Positions 1 to 12,600 of a stretch of DNA of 64,000 nt are shown piece by piece; position 1 is the stretch's first letter; every line of letters starts with the position of its first letter. The DNA lies in assembly GCF_023101765.2 (NCBI RefSeq), contig NC_064232.1, positions 5,091,933-5,155,932 on the forward strand, in the 5' to 3' direction. The position numbers and the translations under genes are program-made. The notes under the pieces are model-generated. The model did no database searches, was not told the DNA's origin, and saw only the letters and a program-made list of their open reading frames with translations. The stretch is from Spodoptera frugiperda (lineage: Eukaryota > Arthropoda > Insecta > Lepidoptera > Noctuidae).

Positions 1-110
1 ACTCTATGTACAGTTGGGTACACAGCACACACGTCTCGCGGCGCTCTCTGTGAACTGGCGTCCAAAACACTAACCTAGTTTACCTTACAGATCAAATTCG
101 AGACATCGCC
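1..110. repeat. Dispersed repeat, partial copy
   Basis: This stretch resembles 13118-13225: both contain CAGTTGGGTAC, a GCGGCGC block, a variable spacer, then a CTGGCG / CTAGTT / CCTTACAG-like segment. In the second copy the spacer is expanded to a CTGT tetranucleotide run. No coding potential is seen. Confidence 0.4.
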
Positions 111-154
111 TATACCATGGGGAGTGCTCTAAGGAATTGTTTGGTCTGATACCT

Positions 155-440
155 GCCGCTTCTTTTCGCCATCGACCTACACCACAGTAATTCCATCCCC
201 ATCATATAGATGGTTGGCAGGCCACAACTGTGCGCTTCTCACGAAACTTTCTACCTCGCACAGCAAAACTGTGGAATGAGCTGTCGTCGGCGGTATTTCC
301 GAACCGATATGACTTTCAACCATCAAGAAAAAAGCAAACTCCTTTTTAAAATGCCGGCAACGCACCTGTGACTCCTCTGGTGTTGCTTACATCGCTAACC
401 ATCAGGTGACTCGACTGCTTGTTTGCCACCTATTCCATAA
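155..440 (+). mobile_element. 3' end of a 5'-truncated LINE (ORF2 C-terminus plus tail)
   Basis: One frame of about 205-355 reads TTVRFSRNFLPRTAKLWNEL followed by SSAVFPNRYDF. This is the usual C-terminal end of CR1/Jockey-group ORF2 proteins in Lepidoptera. It is followed by the tail GCCGGCAACGCACCTGTGAC, then ACCATCAGGTGACTCG and TATTCCATAAAAAA. Everything 5' of this is missing, so it is a dead fragment. Family-level assignment is inferred. Confidence 0.6.
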
Positions 441-1009
441 AAAAGATAATTTAAGAAACTAAAAATCCCGACTGCATTTCTTTATAATATGAAAATGAAA
501 AACCCTTAAACAAGAAAGTCGTCGTAAAATTGAAGCAATCGGAACCCATTCTAGAAAGCCAGCCGTATGTGCCCTCACTAAGTCTTCATATTTAGAATGG
601 GTCCCGACTGCTTCAAGTTTACTATGACTTTCTTGTTTTTTTTTTGTATAATTTTTTATTTTTTTTAATATTTTGATATATCCAGTGTCACTCTCACAGT
701 AAATACGAATCTAACGACACCTCTCAAGCCAAAATCCATCAAGCCGTTCAGGCTGCAGATCGTGCCAAACAATTATACAAACATACATACATACTCTCGA
801 AAAACATAACCCTCCTTCTAGCGCAGTCGGGTAAAAAAGTCGTGCTTGGCATCAGACATTGTTACGATACTATGTAACAATCCGCTTCTTGACTATACGT
901 AAGTGTTGTAAGATAAAGTTATAATTATAATAAGCACTGTAATTCAATTTAATAGCACTTATTAAACATTGAGTCACTATACAGATATGTGGTAGAAGTA
1001 CCTTTTTTA
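441..1009. other. AT-rich stretch, no gene seen
   Basis: Contains poly-T and poly-A runs and short degenerate repeats, including an ACATACATACATAC run near 780. I see no exon with splice borders and no convincing ORF. Confidence 0.4.
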
Positions 1010-1250
1010 TCTTTAACACATTGAACGCCGTAGTGGTCATCAGTGACCGATGTTAGCGGAGGATTTGCCTTCAACAGTTTTCTATTGCCGGTCAAAGACT
1101 TGAAAGCGCCTAGCTTTTTGGGCACAGGTGGGGCCCAGTAGGGCTGATGTCTGATCCGGAGTTGCGGACTACCTAGCGGGTTTACCGGGGCTCCGGCTAG
1201 AAAACCAGGAGTAGGAACAGCGTGGGTTTTTTTTAGTAAGAGTCTGATCC
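1010..1250 (-). repeat. Dispersed repeat family F, copy 1
   Basis: On the minus strand this carries GACTCTTACT, CCTACTCCTG, GGTAAACCCGCTAGGTAGTC and GGCAATAGAAAACTGTTGAA. The same blocks recur at 46530-46920, 47790-47900, 51755-51830, 54690-54815 and 58320-58465. It is a shared dispersed element with no host reading frame. Confidence 0.55.
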
Positions 1251-1284
1251 ATAATATGGATGAATAAGTTATTTTATACATACA

Positions 1285-1405
1285 CTAGCGACCCGCCCCG
1301 GCTTCGCACGGGTGCAATGCTGATATACTAAATACGCTACAGAAAAACTGTGAACGTTGTTTATAAAAAAACATAGCGGCCCGCTCCGGCTTTGCACGGG
1401 TTTAA
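1285..1405 (+). repeat. LINE-type CCCGCCCCGGCTTCGCACGG fragments (two)
   Basis: Two imperfect units, ACCCGCCCCGGCTTCGCACG and GCCCGCTCCGGCTTTGCACG, stand about 90 bp apart. A related CCGCGGCTTCGCCC motif occurs near 21633. This is a frequent terminal motif of insect non-LTR elements. From 1406 to about 2580 I see only AT-rich sequence and one isolated B-box-like motif (GGGTTCAAATACCC near 2430). Confidence 0.45.
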
Positions 1406-2625
1406 AATATGTAACTCACTGAAAAAATGATAAAATCAATTCAGTAGATTTGATTTATTCATTTACTGCCCGTAGCCCGCACGCGTTTTTGGAGTACTTA
1501 AAACAATTCCCCTTTCCTTATTTATAGGCACGCTGCCGCCGCGCCGCGTCGCCGTAAACGCTACGTTGCAATTTTTAAATCTATACATCTTCAAAAATAT
1601 TGATTTAAATCAGATGCTGTAAAAGGCCAAATATATAATATTAAATCAACAATGTATTTAAGGTATTTAATTGGATAAGGATTAATGCTGTATTGGTTAA
1701 AATCGCTTCGAATATTAGTCATTATTTGTCGTAAAAAGTAAATGACAAAAAAATGTTATTGTGGGATATCCATAAGAGATAGACATATACCATCGCGGAG
1801 TTTTCTGTAGACCTTTTCATTGTGTACAATACTTAGTACATTATTTTGATAAATCTCGTAGGATTCAGCCTGCGTTTGCAATGTAAGCGGAAAAAATGTA
1901 ATTATTTGCGACATCACATTAGAAACCTCAAAAATAACAGTATTTGTCCACTATTTAATGGATGATATTATACATAAAAACCTTCCTCATGAGTTACTCT
2001 ATCTATTAAAAAAACCGCATCAAAATCCGTTGCGTAGTTTTAAAGATTTAAGCGTTCATAGGGACAACACACATGACAGAAAAAGCGACTTTGTTTTATA
2101 CTATGTAGTGATATCTACGTACAATACATAGGAAACGTTACGCCCTTTATTCAGAAAATACCATTATCACTTTGGCCGGTGCGCGAACCGTGTCGGAGCG
2201 ATCACTAAAGAAGTTATTTAAGAAATATCGGAGACACCGGTCATTGACCCCACCGCTCTGATTACACAGACCAAGGTCACTGAAGGTTATACCATCAAGA
2301 GAAAATGAACTTTAATACACAAAGAATAAGTGTGAGTTTTCAATAGACTATGAATTACAAGATGTTGGTTGGGTCAATTTCCTATTGACACGTTGTTCTA
2401 GTGACCGCGGTCAGTAAGCATGCGGTCGTGGGTTCAAATACCCGGTCAGGTAAAGAGCATTATATTTTTAGCAGATATTTCCATTTCGTTATAATAACAA
2501 TTTATGTTGTCACGTCGCATAACAATACTTATGCATTTTATTTCCGATGTATAAAGCAATTCAAGAATAGGGTAGATGATTAATTTTTATTTCAATGTCC
2601 GTCTTGTAGATTATTTTAAAACATT

Positions 2626-2814
2626 AGACACGTATTTTTTATTTTCTTACGAAAACAAATACTTTCGAAGATATATTGATTTGAAATGTCGCGTGACGTC
2701 ACTTCTAGGTACGTTTTATACGTAGAAACGACGGTTTTGCTCCCACTACTAAACTTTGATTCGTTTTATCTAAGTATTGTTACCTTACACGCAAAATAAA
2801 TAAAAAATACGTCT
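2626..2814. mobile_element. MITE with AGACACGTATTTTTTATTTT ends
   Basis: The left end AGACACGTATTTTTTATTTT is mirrored at the right end by AAATAAATAAAAAATACGTC. A second copy lies at 55803-56040, and the two also share about 45 bp of sequence to the left, so the family may be larger than the palindromic core. No transposase is present. Just to the right, 2818-2883 is a short foldback (GACATCGCCGCG ... CGCGGCGATGTC). Confidence 0.55.
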
Positions 2815-3375
2815 CAGAGACATCGCCGCGGCATTGTCGACTGTGCGACAAGGAACAGTTACAACAATGTCGCGGCGATGTCGCCCGACATCGCCCGATG
2901 TCTCCGGGGACACAAGTCCCTCGACAAATGTTCCTAGAGTCTGGCCAACGAAAGCTGTCCACAGGTCAATTGCTAAACTTTTGATATGGCAATAATTTAG
3001 CACTGTCAAAACACGATTGGATAGGATAAAACTAGTATTAGTACTAGTCACGGTTGAACGTTTTATACATGGTATTCCGATGTAAATGTGAAAACTCTCA
3101 GAAGAATACCAGAAACTAACCTATAAGTGACATGAAGCTGTATTTTTAGGCGGCGATGGAGCATAATAATAATATATTAATATGAATTCCATAAAATTTG
3201 ATGCCAATAATATACATTTATGGCAAGTCCTATACGGATACAAATCCAGACTACCTGACTGTTACTGAGAAGTTCCTGATGGAAAAACCCAATAACACTT
3301 TGACCAACTCGGGAATCAAACCCAGGACTTCTTGCTCAGCAGTCACGCTAGCGATCACTAGACCAACGAAATTGT

Positions 3376-3600
3376 ATAATGGTGTAAATGGTAGTTGTGT
3401 CGATGTGTTGCCTGCTAACTAATTCGTGTTGTCGAGTGCACATGCAACTATTAATAAATCCATTAGGCGACCAATTGACCAGGAAAACCGAATTATTTTT
3501 TTAAAATTTTGTCCTGTTTCCATATTTGTTAAGTACGGTGACTGCTGTATTCCAGTAATTTATATCATTCCGACATAAATCGTTGACGTGTAATGTCAGT
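3376..3600 (+). promoter_or_regulatory. Putative promoter and 5' UTR of gene A, shared with gene B
   Basis: About 225 bp immediately upstream of the gene A start codon is nearly identical to 23037-23274 upstream of gene B. Shared blocks include CATGCAACTATTAATAAATC, GGCGACCAATTGACCAGGAA and ATATTTGTTAAGTACGGTGA. Conservation of non-coding DNA next to both first exons shows the promoter-proximal region was duplicated with the gene. No clear TATA box is visible. A 3-codon upstream ORF (3593-3604) ends by overlapping the main ATG (ATGA); gene B has GTG at that upstream ATG. Confidence 0.5.
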
Positions 3601-6600
3601 ATGAGGTGTAAAATTAATAATTGTGTAAAAGTATTGATTTTTTTCATAATATCAATATTACAATGTGAAGCTTTTGATACTACAGGTATGTCAATTATAT
3701 TTTTAATCAATTTAAAAAATAGGTTCTCAGCCGGGCCTGTATGTATGTATGTTGAGGTCAGCTCTTTGAAACGTAATATTATAGAATACATTTATTACTA
3801 GAATAGGGGTAACTCTACCAACGGGTGACGTAACCGCCGACTAAGTACCGCGCGGCAGCGTTCTCTGATAAACCTGAACCTTTTATACTGCAATCTCCAA
3901 CCGATCTACCGAGCAAGATTATGGCAAACTTCTCTCATGTTACGGAAGTCTGTAGTCCAGCAGTGGACTGTTCGGGCTGTTATACAACTAGCTGCAGTTT
4001 TGTCCGCGTGATATTCAATAGATTTTTCTAAAGTAGGTCCTGATTCTGTAGGAATATCAAGGTACAACGTACCCCGTTACTTCTCGAAGTGAACTTTCCG
4101 ATGATCGCAGGATTTTTCAAATCAAGCCCAGGGTTCTGGAGACTTTCCAAGGAAACAAACATAGAAGATAAAGAATATACTGTTGCTAATTCCAAGATGA
4201 ATAGTACATTAATTAATTTTGTGTATTTTCAGAGAATCCAGTGATAACGCTAGAATACGGGAAGGATATAAACAACATAAATACGTACTACGTTGAACAA
4301 AATAAAAGTTTACAAATAATATTTAAAAACAGCCACGCTGGTCATGTAAGGTTTGTAATGTGCGATGCCTTGCGTGAGGCGGGAGGGAGTGCTGTTACTG
4401 AGTAAACACCACCCGTTCCTACTCCTGCTTTAAGCGGACCACTGGCTGGACATCGGTCCCGTCTGTAGTGGTCTGAGGGTTTAGTACGAGTTTGTTTTTC
4501 GTTAACGTGATACCAACCAACAAGAACAAGAACGAAAGAAACCAACCAATTAGATATGTTCCGATGTTGTTAAACTTTGAACAAACTCGTACTAAGCCCT
4601 CTGATGGCTCTTTGAGACGCGCTCGGAACGCGACGTACCGTAGGTCCGGGTCTGTTTTTGGTTGGGCAATCAACAAAACACTTTTAAATTTTCAGGTGTT
4701 ATGATGTTCAATCAAAATATGGAATTACGTTTATAGAAAAGGGATTTCTATATTACGATAAGGACAGTGTCATTAACGTAAGTATATTATTGTAGGCAGT
4801 AAAGCAATAAGTAGGATACTTGTATCTGATTTGTTCAGTTTTATGTATAGCTTAACCACAAAATGTCTGATATTATACTGTTATGGTATAGCATGGCAAA
4901 CGAGCAGACGGATCACCTGCTGGTAAGCATCCCATGGGCACTCGTAACACTGAAGAAGTTACAAGTAAATTGGCGGCCCTTTAGGAATTGGGAAAGTGGG
5001 GATTGGGGACAAGATTTGGCTTCCGGTCACCTAACTCACAGGATAAAACACAACATAAACGTTGTTACACCCCAGTTTCCTGTGAGGCCGTGGTATTACT
5101 CCGATCGAGGCGGTCCATTCGTGCCACAGCACGGCTCTCCTATGTTTAATATTTTAATAAGTAACTTTGTTTTGTTTTAGATTACAAGTGTAACTCCTGA
5201 CATGAGCACAAGATGGGCATGTAGAGCTCTACAGAAATATCATGGAGGTGCAAGGGATGTGTATAAGTCGGTAGAGCACACAGCTGTCCAATATTATTTT
5301 CATCTCCATGTGAAAGGAGCTCGTAAGGATATATTTTCTTTCTTTCCCAGACATTCCTTGCTTGTAAATAAAGATTTTTAATCCTGATATGCTTTACACT
5401 TTTTTTTTAAAAACATACAATTTAACATACACATGTCACCTAGACTGGAAGCAACAATTTGTGGATCGCACAAAGAGTTGCTCCGTGCGGGAGACGAACC
5501 CGTTACACGTTGCGAGGCAGCTGGTTGTTCAGTCACCGCTCGACAGTTTATTAACTTCGCAATTAATTTTCAGGATCTGTAAGTGTATCAATAAACGGAG
5601 ACTCCCTGAATTTCACTAAAATGGGTTTAAATGTGCAACACGATGGCGAGGCCTTCTTTTCCTTCATTGAACATCAAAATATTGAACTCGTATGCGCCAG
5701 TGTCGACAAACAATTTGAAGTGTCGTTGGAATATTTTAACCAAAATGGTAAAATAAAATTATGTCACTTTTAATATTTCCGAAGCATGGAATTAGTTAAG
5801 GTCACAGGCAGCAACTGGATGCAGGTTGCTTCCAACCAGCCTATGTGGAAGTCATTGGGGGAGGTCTATGTACAGCAGTGGATGTCTTGTGACTGATAGG
5901 ATGACGAAGGTGATGATGAAGCATGGAGCTTAACCATAGACTAAGGCTTACTGTCCAAGACGCGTCACATGACGAATGCATGCAACTTACAAATGGTGAG
6001 AAGCGGATTTGAATGAGTAGTGAGTAGCGCGACGTTGCCGCTTCGTGGACACAATTTTCAATTTTCAATGCAAGAAGCAAGCATTCCTCTTGTAATCGAC
6101 GAAAGCGTGCGCTTTAAGTGCAGTTTACGTCGACAATAGGACTTCAAATGGGTCGCACAACTACAGCTCTGCACTAAGCGCTGCCGTTGTACAAATAATG
6201 AGTAGGCGCCATGCTTTATTACAGTATATAGTTACATTTAATAACTGATAAAAATTGGTACAATACTTTTGCTTTCAGGAGAAAAGATATTCGAAATACC
6301 ACCAAAAGGTGACACGAGTCTATTGTTCCGAACCAGACTAACTTCGAAACAAGACAAGTTTTATATAGACTGTATTTGTCACACAAACAATAAATATCTA
6401 GAATACCGATACAGAACTTACTTTTATAAACAAGAATTGAACCACAACCCAGGTAATCAATCACTGTCACTTTATCATACTCGTAGTATAGAACAATATA
6501 TCTCATTCAGCTGTCTGTCGCTGTGTATGCTTAGATCTTTAAAAGTAAGCAATAGATTTTGATGCGGTTTTCTGAATAGATAATATAATTCAAAGAGCTT

Positions 6601-9600
6601 TCAATATGTATCACAATTATATGGGCATTTAAAAGCCGGGACTATTTACAAAATGTCGTCATGTTATGATGATACTCAAAATGGAGAAATAAATCTTCCA
6701 GTTAATGTTAACATGTCGCGGGCGGAAGCTATTACAGCAGCATTGGTACTTGTTTTAGATTACATGTAATGTAGATATTATGCAGAACTCCAGTCAACGA
6801 GGATGTAGCCAGGTTGACTGTCGAGGCGAAACACGTACTTGGGTATCGCAATGAGAAGGTCTCAAGTGCTTTTTTTTCTATTTCTAGATAAACAAGACAA
6901 CACATTGATAGTGACAGTGAACGGATTGTTGGAACGCTACGTAAGAAAGATTGGTTCATATTTTGACTATCCGATATTCAAATATGTAGACGGAGAAATG
7001 ATCATCGTCACTTGCGAAGCTAAACGACCGTATTCAAGTATTCCATTACAGTTTTATTTTGACAGATTTACAAGTAACTTTGTAGTTGCTTAACTGTAGG
7101 GACTAAAATAGAATGCAAAGGTTGTATTAATGCATGACACTAATTTTAAAGACGGAAAACTGACGTATGTACCGTGGCAGCATTCCAGAATGTTTTTATA
7201 GGTTTCATAAAACTACATGGACCAATTTTCAATACATTATTTCACCTAGACCGGAAGCAACATTCGTGGATCCACAAAGAGTTGCTAGGCGGAGAATAAA
7301 CCCGTTACACTGCGCGGCAGCTGGTTGTCCAGTCAAGACAATTTATGATTCGCAATTCATTTTCAGGATCTGTAAATTATCTTAAACGGGACACTCTGAC
7401 TTCACTAAGCTGTGGGTTTAAATGTGCAACACGATGGCGAGGCCTTCTATTTCCTTCATTGAACATCAAAATAAACTCGTATGCGCCAATGTTGAAAATG
7501 AATAGAAACAGTGTCGTTGACGAATATTTTAACCAAAATTGGTAAAATTAATGTATTACTTTTAATATTTCCGAAGCAAAAATTGTTAAGGTCACACAGC
7601 AACTGATCATGCTTCCAACCAGCCTATGTGGAAGTCATTGGGGGAGGTCTTGTCAAGTGGATGTCTTGTGACTTATGATTCCCCAAGAAGCATGGAGCTT
7701 AACCATGACTAAGGCTTACTGTCCTTAAGACGCGTCATATGATTATGCATGCAATACAAATGGTGAAAAGCGGATTTGAATGTTGAGTAACGCGATTTGC
7801 CGCTTCGTGACACAATTTTCAATGTTTCATATGCAAGAAGCAAGCATTCCTCTTGTAATCGACGAAAGCGTGCGCTTTAAGTGCAGTTTACATGACAATA
7901 GGACTTCAAATGGGTCGCACAACTTCTGCTGCACTAAGCGCCCGTTGTACAAATAATGAGTAGGCGCCATCGCTTTAGGCCAGTATATAGTTACATTTAA
8001 TAACTGATAAAAATTGGTACAATACTTTTGCTTACAGGAGAAAAGATATTCGAAATACCACCAACAGGTGACACGAGTCTATTGTTCCGAACCAGACTAA
8101 CTTCGAAACAAGACAAGTTTTATATAGACTGTATTTGTCACAGATACAATAAATATCGATACAGAACTTACTTTTATAAACAAGAATTGAACCACAACCC
8201 AGGTAATCAATCACTGTCACTTTATCATACTCGTAGTATAGAACAATATATCTCATTCAGCTGTCTGTCGCTGTGTATGCTTAGATCTTGAAAAGTAAGC
8301 ATAGATTCGATGCGGTTTTCTGAATAGATACTATGATTCAAGAGAATGGTTTATGTACACAATTACGCATGTAAAGCCGGGAGTGGTTGGCTGCGACTTG
8401 ATTACCGCTCAGCGGAGAATTTACAAGGTGTCGTCATCGTCAGTTAATGTTAACATGTAAACAGCAGCCCATGTAATGTAGATGTCCAGTCAACAAGGAT
8501 GTAGCCTGGTTGACGGTCCAGGCGACACACGTACTTAGGTATTGTCATGAGAAGCTCTCAAGTGCTTTTTTCTATTTCTAGATAAACAAGACAACACATT
8601 GATAGTAACAGTGAACGGATTGTTGGAACGCTACGTAAGAAGGACTGGTTCATATTTTGACTATCCGATATTCAAATATGTAGACGGAGAAATGATCATC
8701 GTCACTTGCGAAGCTAAACGACCGTATTCAAGTATTCCATTACAGTTTTATTTTGACAGAGAGCAAGTAACTTTGTACAATAGAATCAAAGGTTAGTATT
8801 AATATAATATAATTAAAGACGGAAACATACGTACGTACCGTGTCGCGCCAGAAGCATATCGGTTTCATAAAACTATGGTTGAGTTGGACACACGTGCAAT
8901 TATTGTATTGTCATTAGATTAGATGACCATGCAGTATTAGGCTGCAATCGACGCGGTCTGATGATGGAATTGGAAGAGAGAAGACTGCCTTGTTGGTCGT
9001 GTCGTCGCAAGTGCAACTAAGGCGATAAGGGAATACCCCTTATCCGACAGCAGGCGGGTTCGATTCCTGAGTTGGGCAAAGTATTAAAGTGCTTTTTCAG
9101 ATTTTCGAAAATTTCTCAGTAGTAGCACGGAGGTTGGAATTGTGCCCAGAGTATGGCAATAGGCTCGCCCCCTATTACATGGGACTTATAACACAAATGG
9201 TGAAAAGTGGGTGTACATTGTATAGCGGCATTGCATGCCGTAATGTGCTCTTCTGCCTATTCCTTTACGGATAAAAGGCGTGACGTTGTGTGTCTCTGTG
9301 TACAATGAAACATATCAAGTTTGGGCTCAATAGATCAAACCCTTTCTCCTGATTACCACGACATATGACTTAAAGCCTATTTTGCACATTTGTAACTAAT
9401 TTCATTAATTAAAATATTCACTTGCAGTTAAGAAAATTGATGACAAAATAGTTGGTACTATAAATTCATCTGCTGTTTTCCTGAACAAGAAAACTCTTTC
9501 ATGTGGCTTTAATAGTAGAAGTGAGAAGGAAGAATATGCCAGGATAACATTCGAGTCTGATGTTGCAGGTTCGTAAATTATATTAGTAAGTGAGGGAGAG

Positions 9601-12600
9601 CCATGTTTCAGCACGAATAGGCCGGATCTACCGGACTGATACCACGGCCTCACAGAACACCTAGTAACTCCTCTGGTATTGTGGGTATCCACGGGCGGTG
9701 CCAAGTGCTTACCATCAGGTGTTCCGAATGCTCGTTTGTCGTCTAATCCCATAAAAAGTAAATAGATAAAATATTGACTAGTTTTTTAAATATTTGATGG
9801 GTATCTCGCCTGATGGTAAGCTATAATGCAGCCTACGATGGAGCACGTCTGTCTATAAGCAACTTATTCACTCGGGCCTTGAGGACACTCAGGTTACTAT
9901 ATACCCTTCAGGAAACACAGGCTCTGGCAAATATCTCTGACGGTGGATGAGGGAACATCTTGGTTCTTCTCAGTCAACGCTCTTAGCAGAGCGGTCATGG
10001 TCATGACCACGAAAAGCTTCGTACCTCTGCATAAAATTAATATAAAACAAATAATTGAAATGTATAGCTTCTTTGAAATTTTATATTCCCAGTTGGTACG
10101 GTACGGGTGTTCGGTCTGGCCAGACCAAATATTCTGTACCAGTACCGTAGCGGTGACGTGTGGACCACCGTCTACCAATACTCGGTAAACGAAACTATAA
10201 GCTTGGGGTGTGTTCTGAATATCCTGCCCTCTGGAAACTATAAATTTAAATGGAATTTTAATGGTAAGTAACAAATAATCAATGTTTGAATGAGTATTCT
10301 TCTTTATACCAATTCTATCGGTTTTTGTCTATTAACGAATTTATTTTGATGGAGATTACTTCTACCTATGATTATAAATATTTCAATGAAAACAGTTAAT
10401 TTTAAAAAGTTAAATAAAATAAATTATTAAATAAATCAAGTATTAAATTCTGTGTGAACAGCTCCATGTTCCTTGACATGTTGTAACATGTAACTCTTCA
10501 GTGGATCAAACAAAATGTAACTCTTCAATGGATGTTTGCAACATAGGAATGTTACAGACAGTGTAGGGGGGCACATGGGCCGTATTTGTAAAGAGTTTGC
10601 TAACACTTTAGTTTAAAGAGAAAATGCAGTGGCCCCTACGCCGGCACTGGCATTAAGCGAAATACATTAACTATGGGACGTATTTCGCTCATTTTTCATA
10701 TATTACCAGCCAATATGATAACAAATCTATCCTCTCTTAGTACTTCCGTACTCCCCACAACGAGCACTCATGCCACAGCACTCTACGACCAGTAGTTTCG
10801 GCTGTGCGTTGTCTGTCATTATGTCACTCAGGAACGTCGCTTAAAGGAATTTTTGTTGGATATTTTTATGTATAGCGTTTTTTAATTTATTTTTACAGGA
10901 GAAGAGTCATCTAGAAATGGTTATAGAGTAAAGGGCATGATGAAATATGCAGATGAAAATTTTATAAAAACTTTAACTGAACACGATGATAAAAAAATTA
11001 TCAAATGCATTGTTTATGAAAACTACAAAATATTGAATTTTGCTGAAATACGATTACAACTGAAAGAGATATCAAACTCGGAGAACTTTGAGGATCAAAT
11101 TAATCCACGTAAGTACATGACGGGAAAACAGGAGTGTTCACATTTTAACATATTGTCTATCTAAACAGTATTGAGATCACTCATATGATTTAAATAAAAC
11201 TTCAGCAGAAGCACAATTACGTATAGTATGATAAACCTGATTCTTATAAACTACGATATCCAACTCTGTATGATTCTATGCATGTATATGATATAACTGC
11301 CTCGTTGGTCGAGTGGTCGCAAGAGCGACTGCCGAACAAGGGGTCTCGTGTTCGATTCCCGGGTCGGGCAGTTTTACTGGGCTTATTACGGATTTTCGAA
11401 AAATTTCTCAGTGGTAGCACGGAGTCTGGAATTGTGTCCAGGATATTTCGACCCCTCTAATTCTGGGACTTTAACACAAAATGGTGAAAAGGGTGTATGT
11501 ATAGCGATTACGTGGCGTATGATGCACCTGATGCTTATAAACTTCGATATCCAAGGCTGACTGTATGATTGTATGTGTAGATGAAATGTAGAAAAAGTTA
11601 TAAAATAATTTGGTTTTACATAGTGTTGCTGTAGTAGTAGTGCTGTCCCGGCAGCCCGAACAGTCGCGCATGCAAATTCTCCACTCGTTCGTGCATTGAC
11701 GATGATCAATGCTCTCTTGACGTCTGCACCAGAGTGTGATTTGTTCGCAGCGAGATGGAAGGATGTATGTCGTGAATGTTTAAGGTTTTGTGAGAAGATG
11801 GTTGGCTGAATTAGTTTTAACTAATTAAAAATATTGTATTTCTTTTTTCTTTGTTGTCAATTTTCAACACTGTAACTGTATAATGTATTGGCTTAAGCTG
11901 TAAAATTATGCATGTTTTTCGAAATAATTAAATAGTGTTTGTATGAACCACAAAGTTATATTTGCGGTTTTCGAAAATGTTTTATTTCTTAAAAACCAAT
12001 AACGATATCTCGTTCAAACCATTCTATTAAAATCTACAGCATATATTTATTTTCTCACTCTCTTATTTTAAAAGTTAGAGAGGACACTGGACACTCATTT
12101 TTCTACTTTGGAAACGTCTAACTTTAAAACGATTGATATCCAACCCTGTATGATTCTATGCGGGTGGGTGTTTTCGGATTTCTTTTTTCAGATACGTCCA
12201 ATAACCTAATCATCATATTTGCATGTATTCCTGGTCTTGTATTAACGATCACTGTTGTGGGCATAGTCTACTGGCGTAAAAGAATTCAAAGACCAAAAAC
12301 TACTAGTAATACTGAGGTATGTTATCTTTCTTTTTATTTCCCAAGGGATACACAGAGGTGCATATTATAGGTACTGTTATATCGGAATAACTATTACCTA
12401 GAATATAAAATAAAATTGCTGAGTTTTCCATTGCATTGACGTCAATACAATAGGAAACCGCTGCTGTTTTCATAAGCAATTGTAATCGTATTTCGGGCAG
12501 ATTGGATTGGACTTCCGTCGGGCATGGTAACTTGTAAAACGTGTGTCAATTACTCAATATACCTTACTTTTTAAAAACCATCGTCCGACCCGCTCCGTAA

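Larger units (their letters stand above)
5574..8791 (+). repeat. Intragenic tandem duplication inside gene A
   Basis: A unit of about 1.8 kb beginning near 5430 is repeated from about 7225. Exon 5574-5747 matches 7367-7541, 6279-6452 matches 8038-8202, and 6888-7073 matches 8582-8791. The introns and their transposon fragments (a SINE B piece and an RTE tail) are duplicated too. The copies differ by many small indels. Copy 2 has a broken first exon; copy 1 has a mutated donor region after 7073. Confidence 0.8.

Noticed and set aside
11296..11370. Possible tRNA genes at the SINE heads (also 8983, 17726, 20021, 57061, 57284)
   Set aside because: They have pol III A/B-box-like sequence but continue into a shared non-tRNA body and tail, so they are SINEs.
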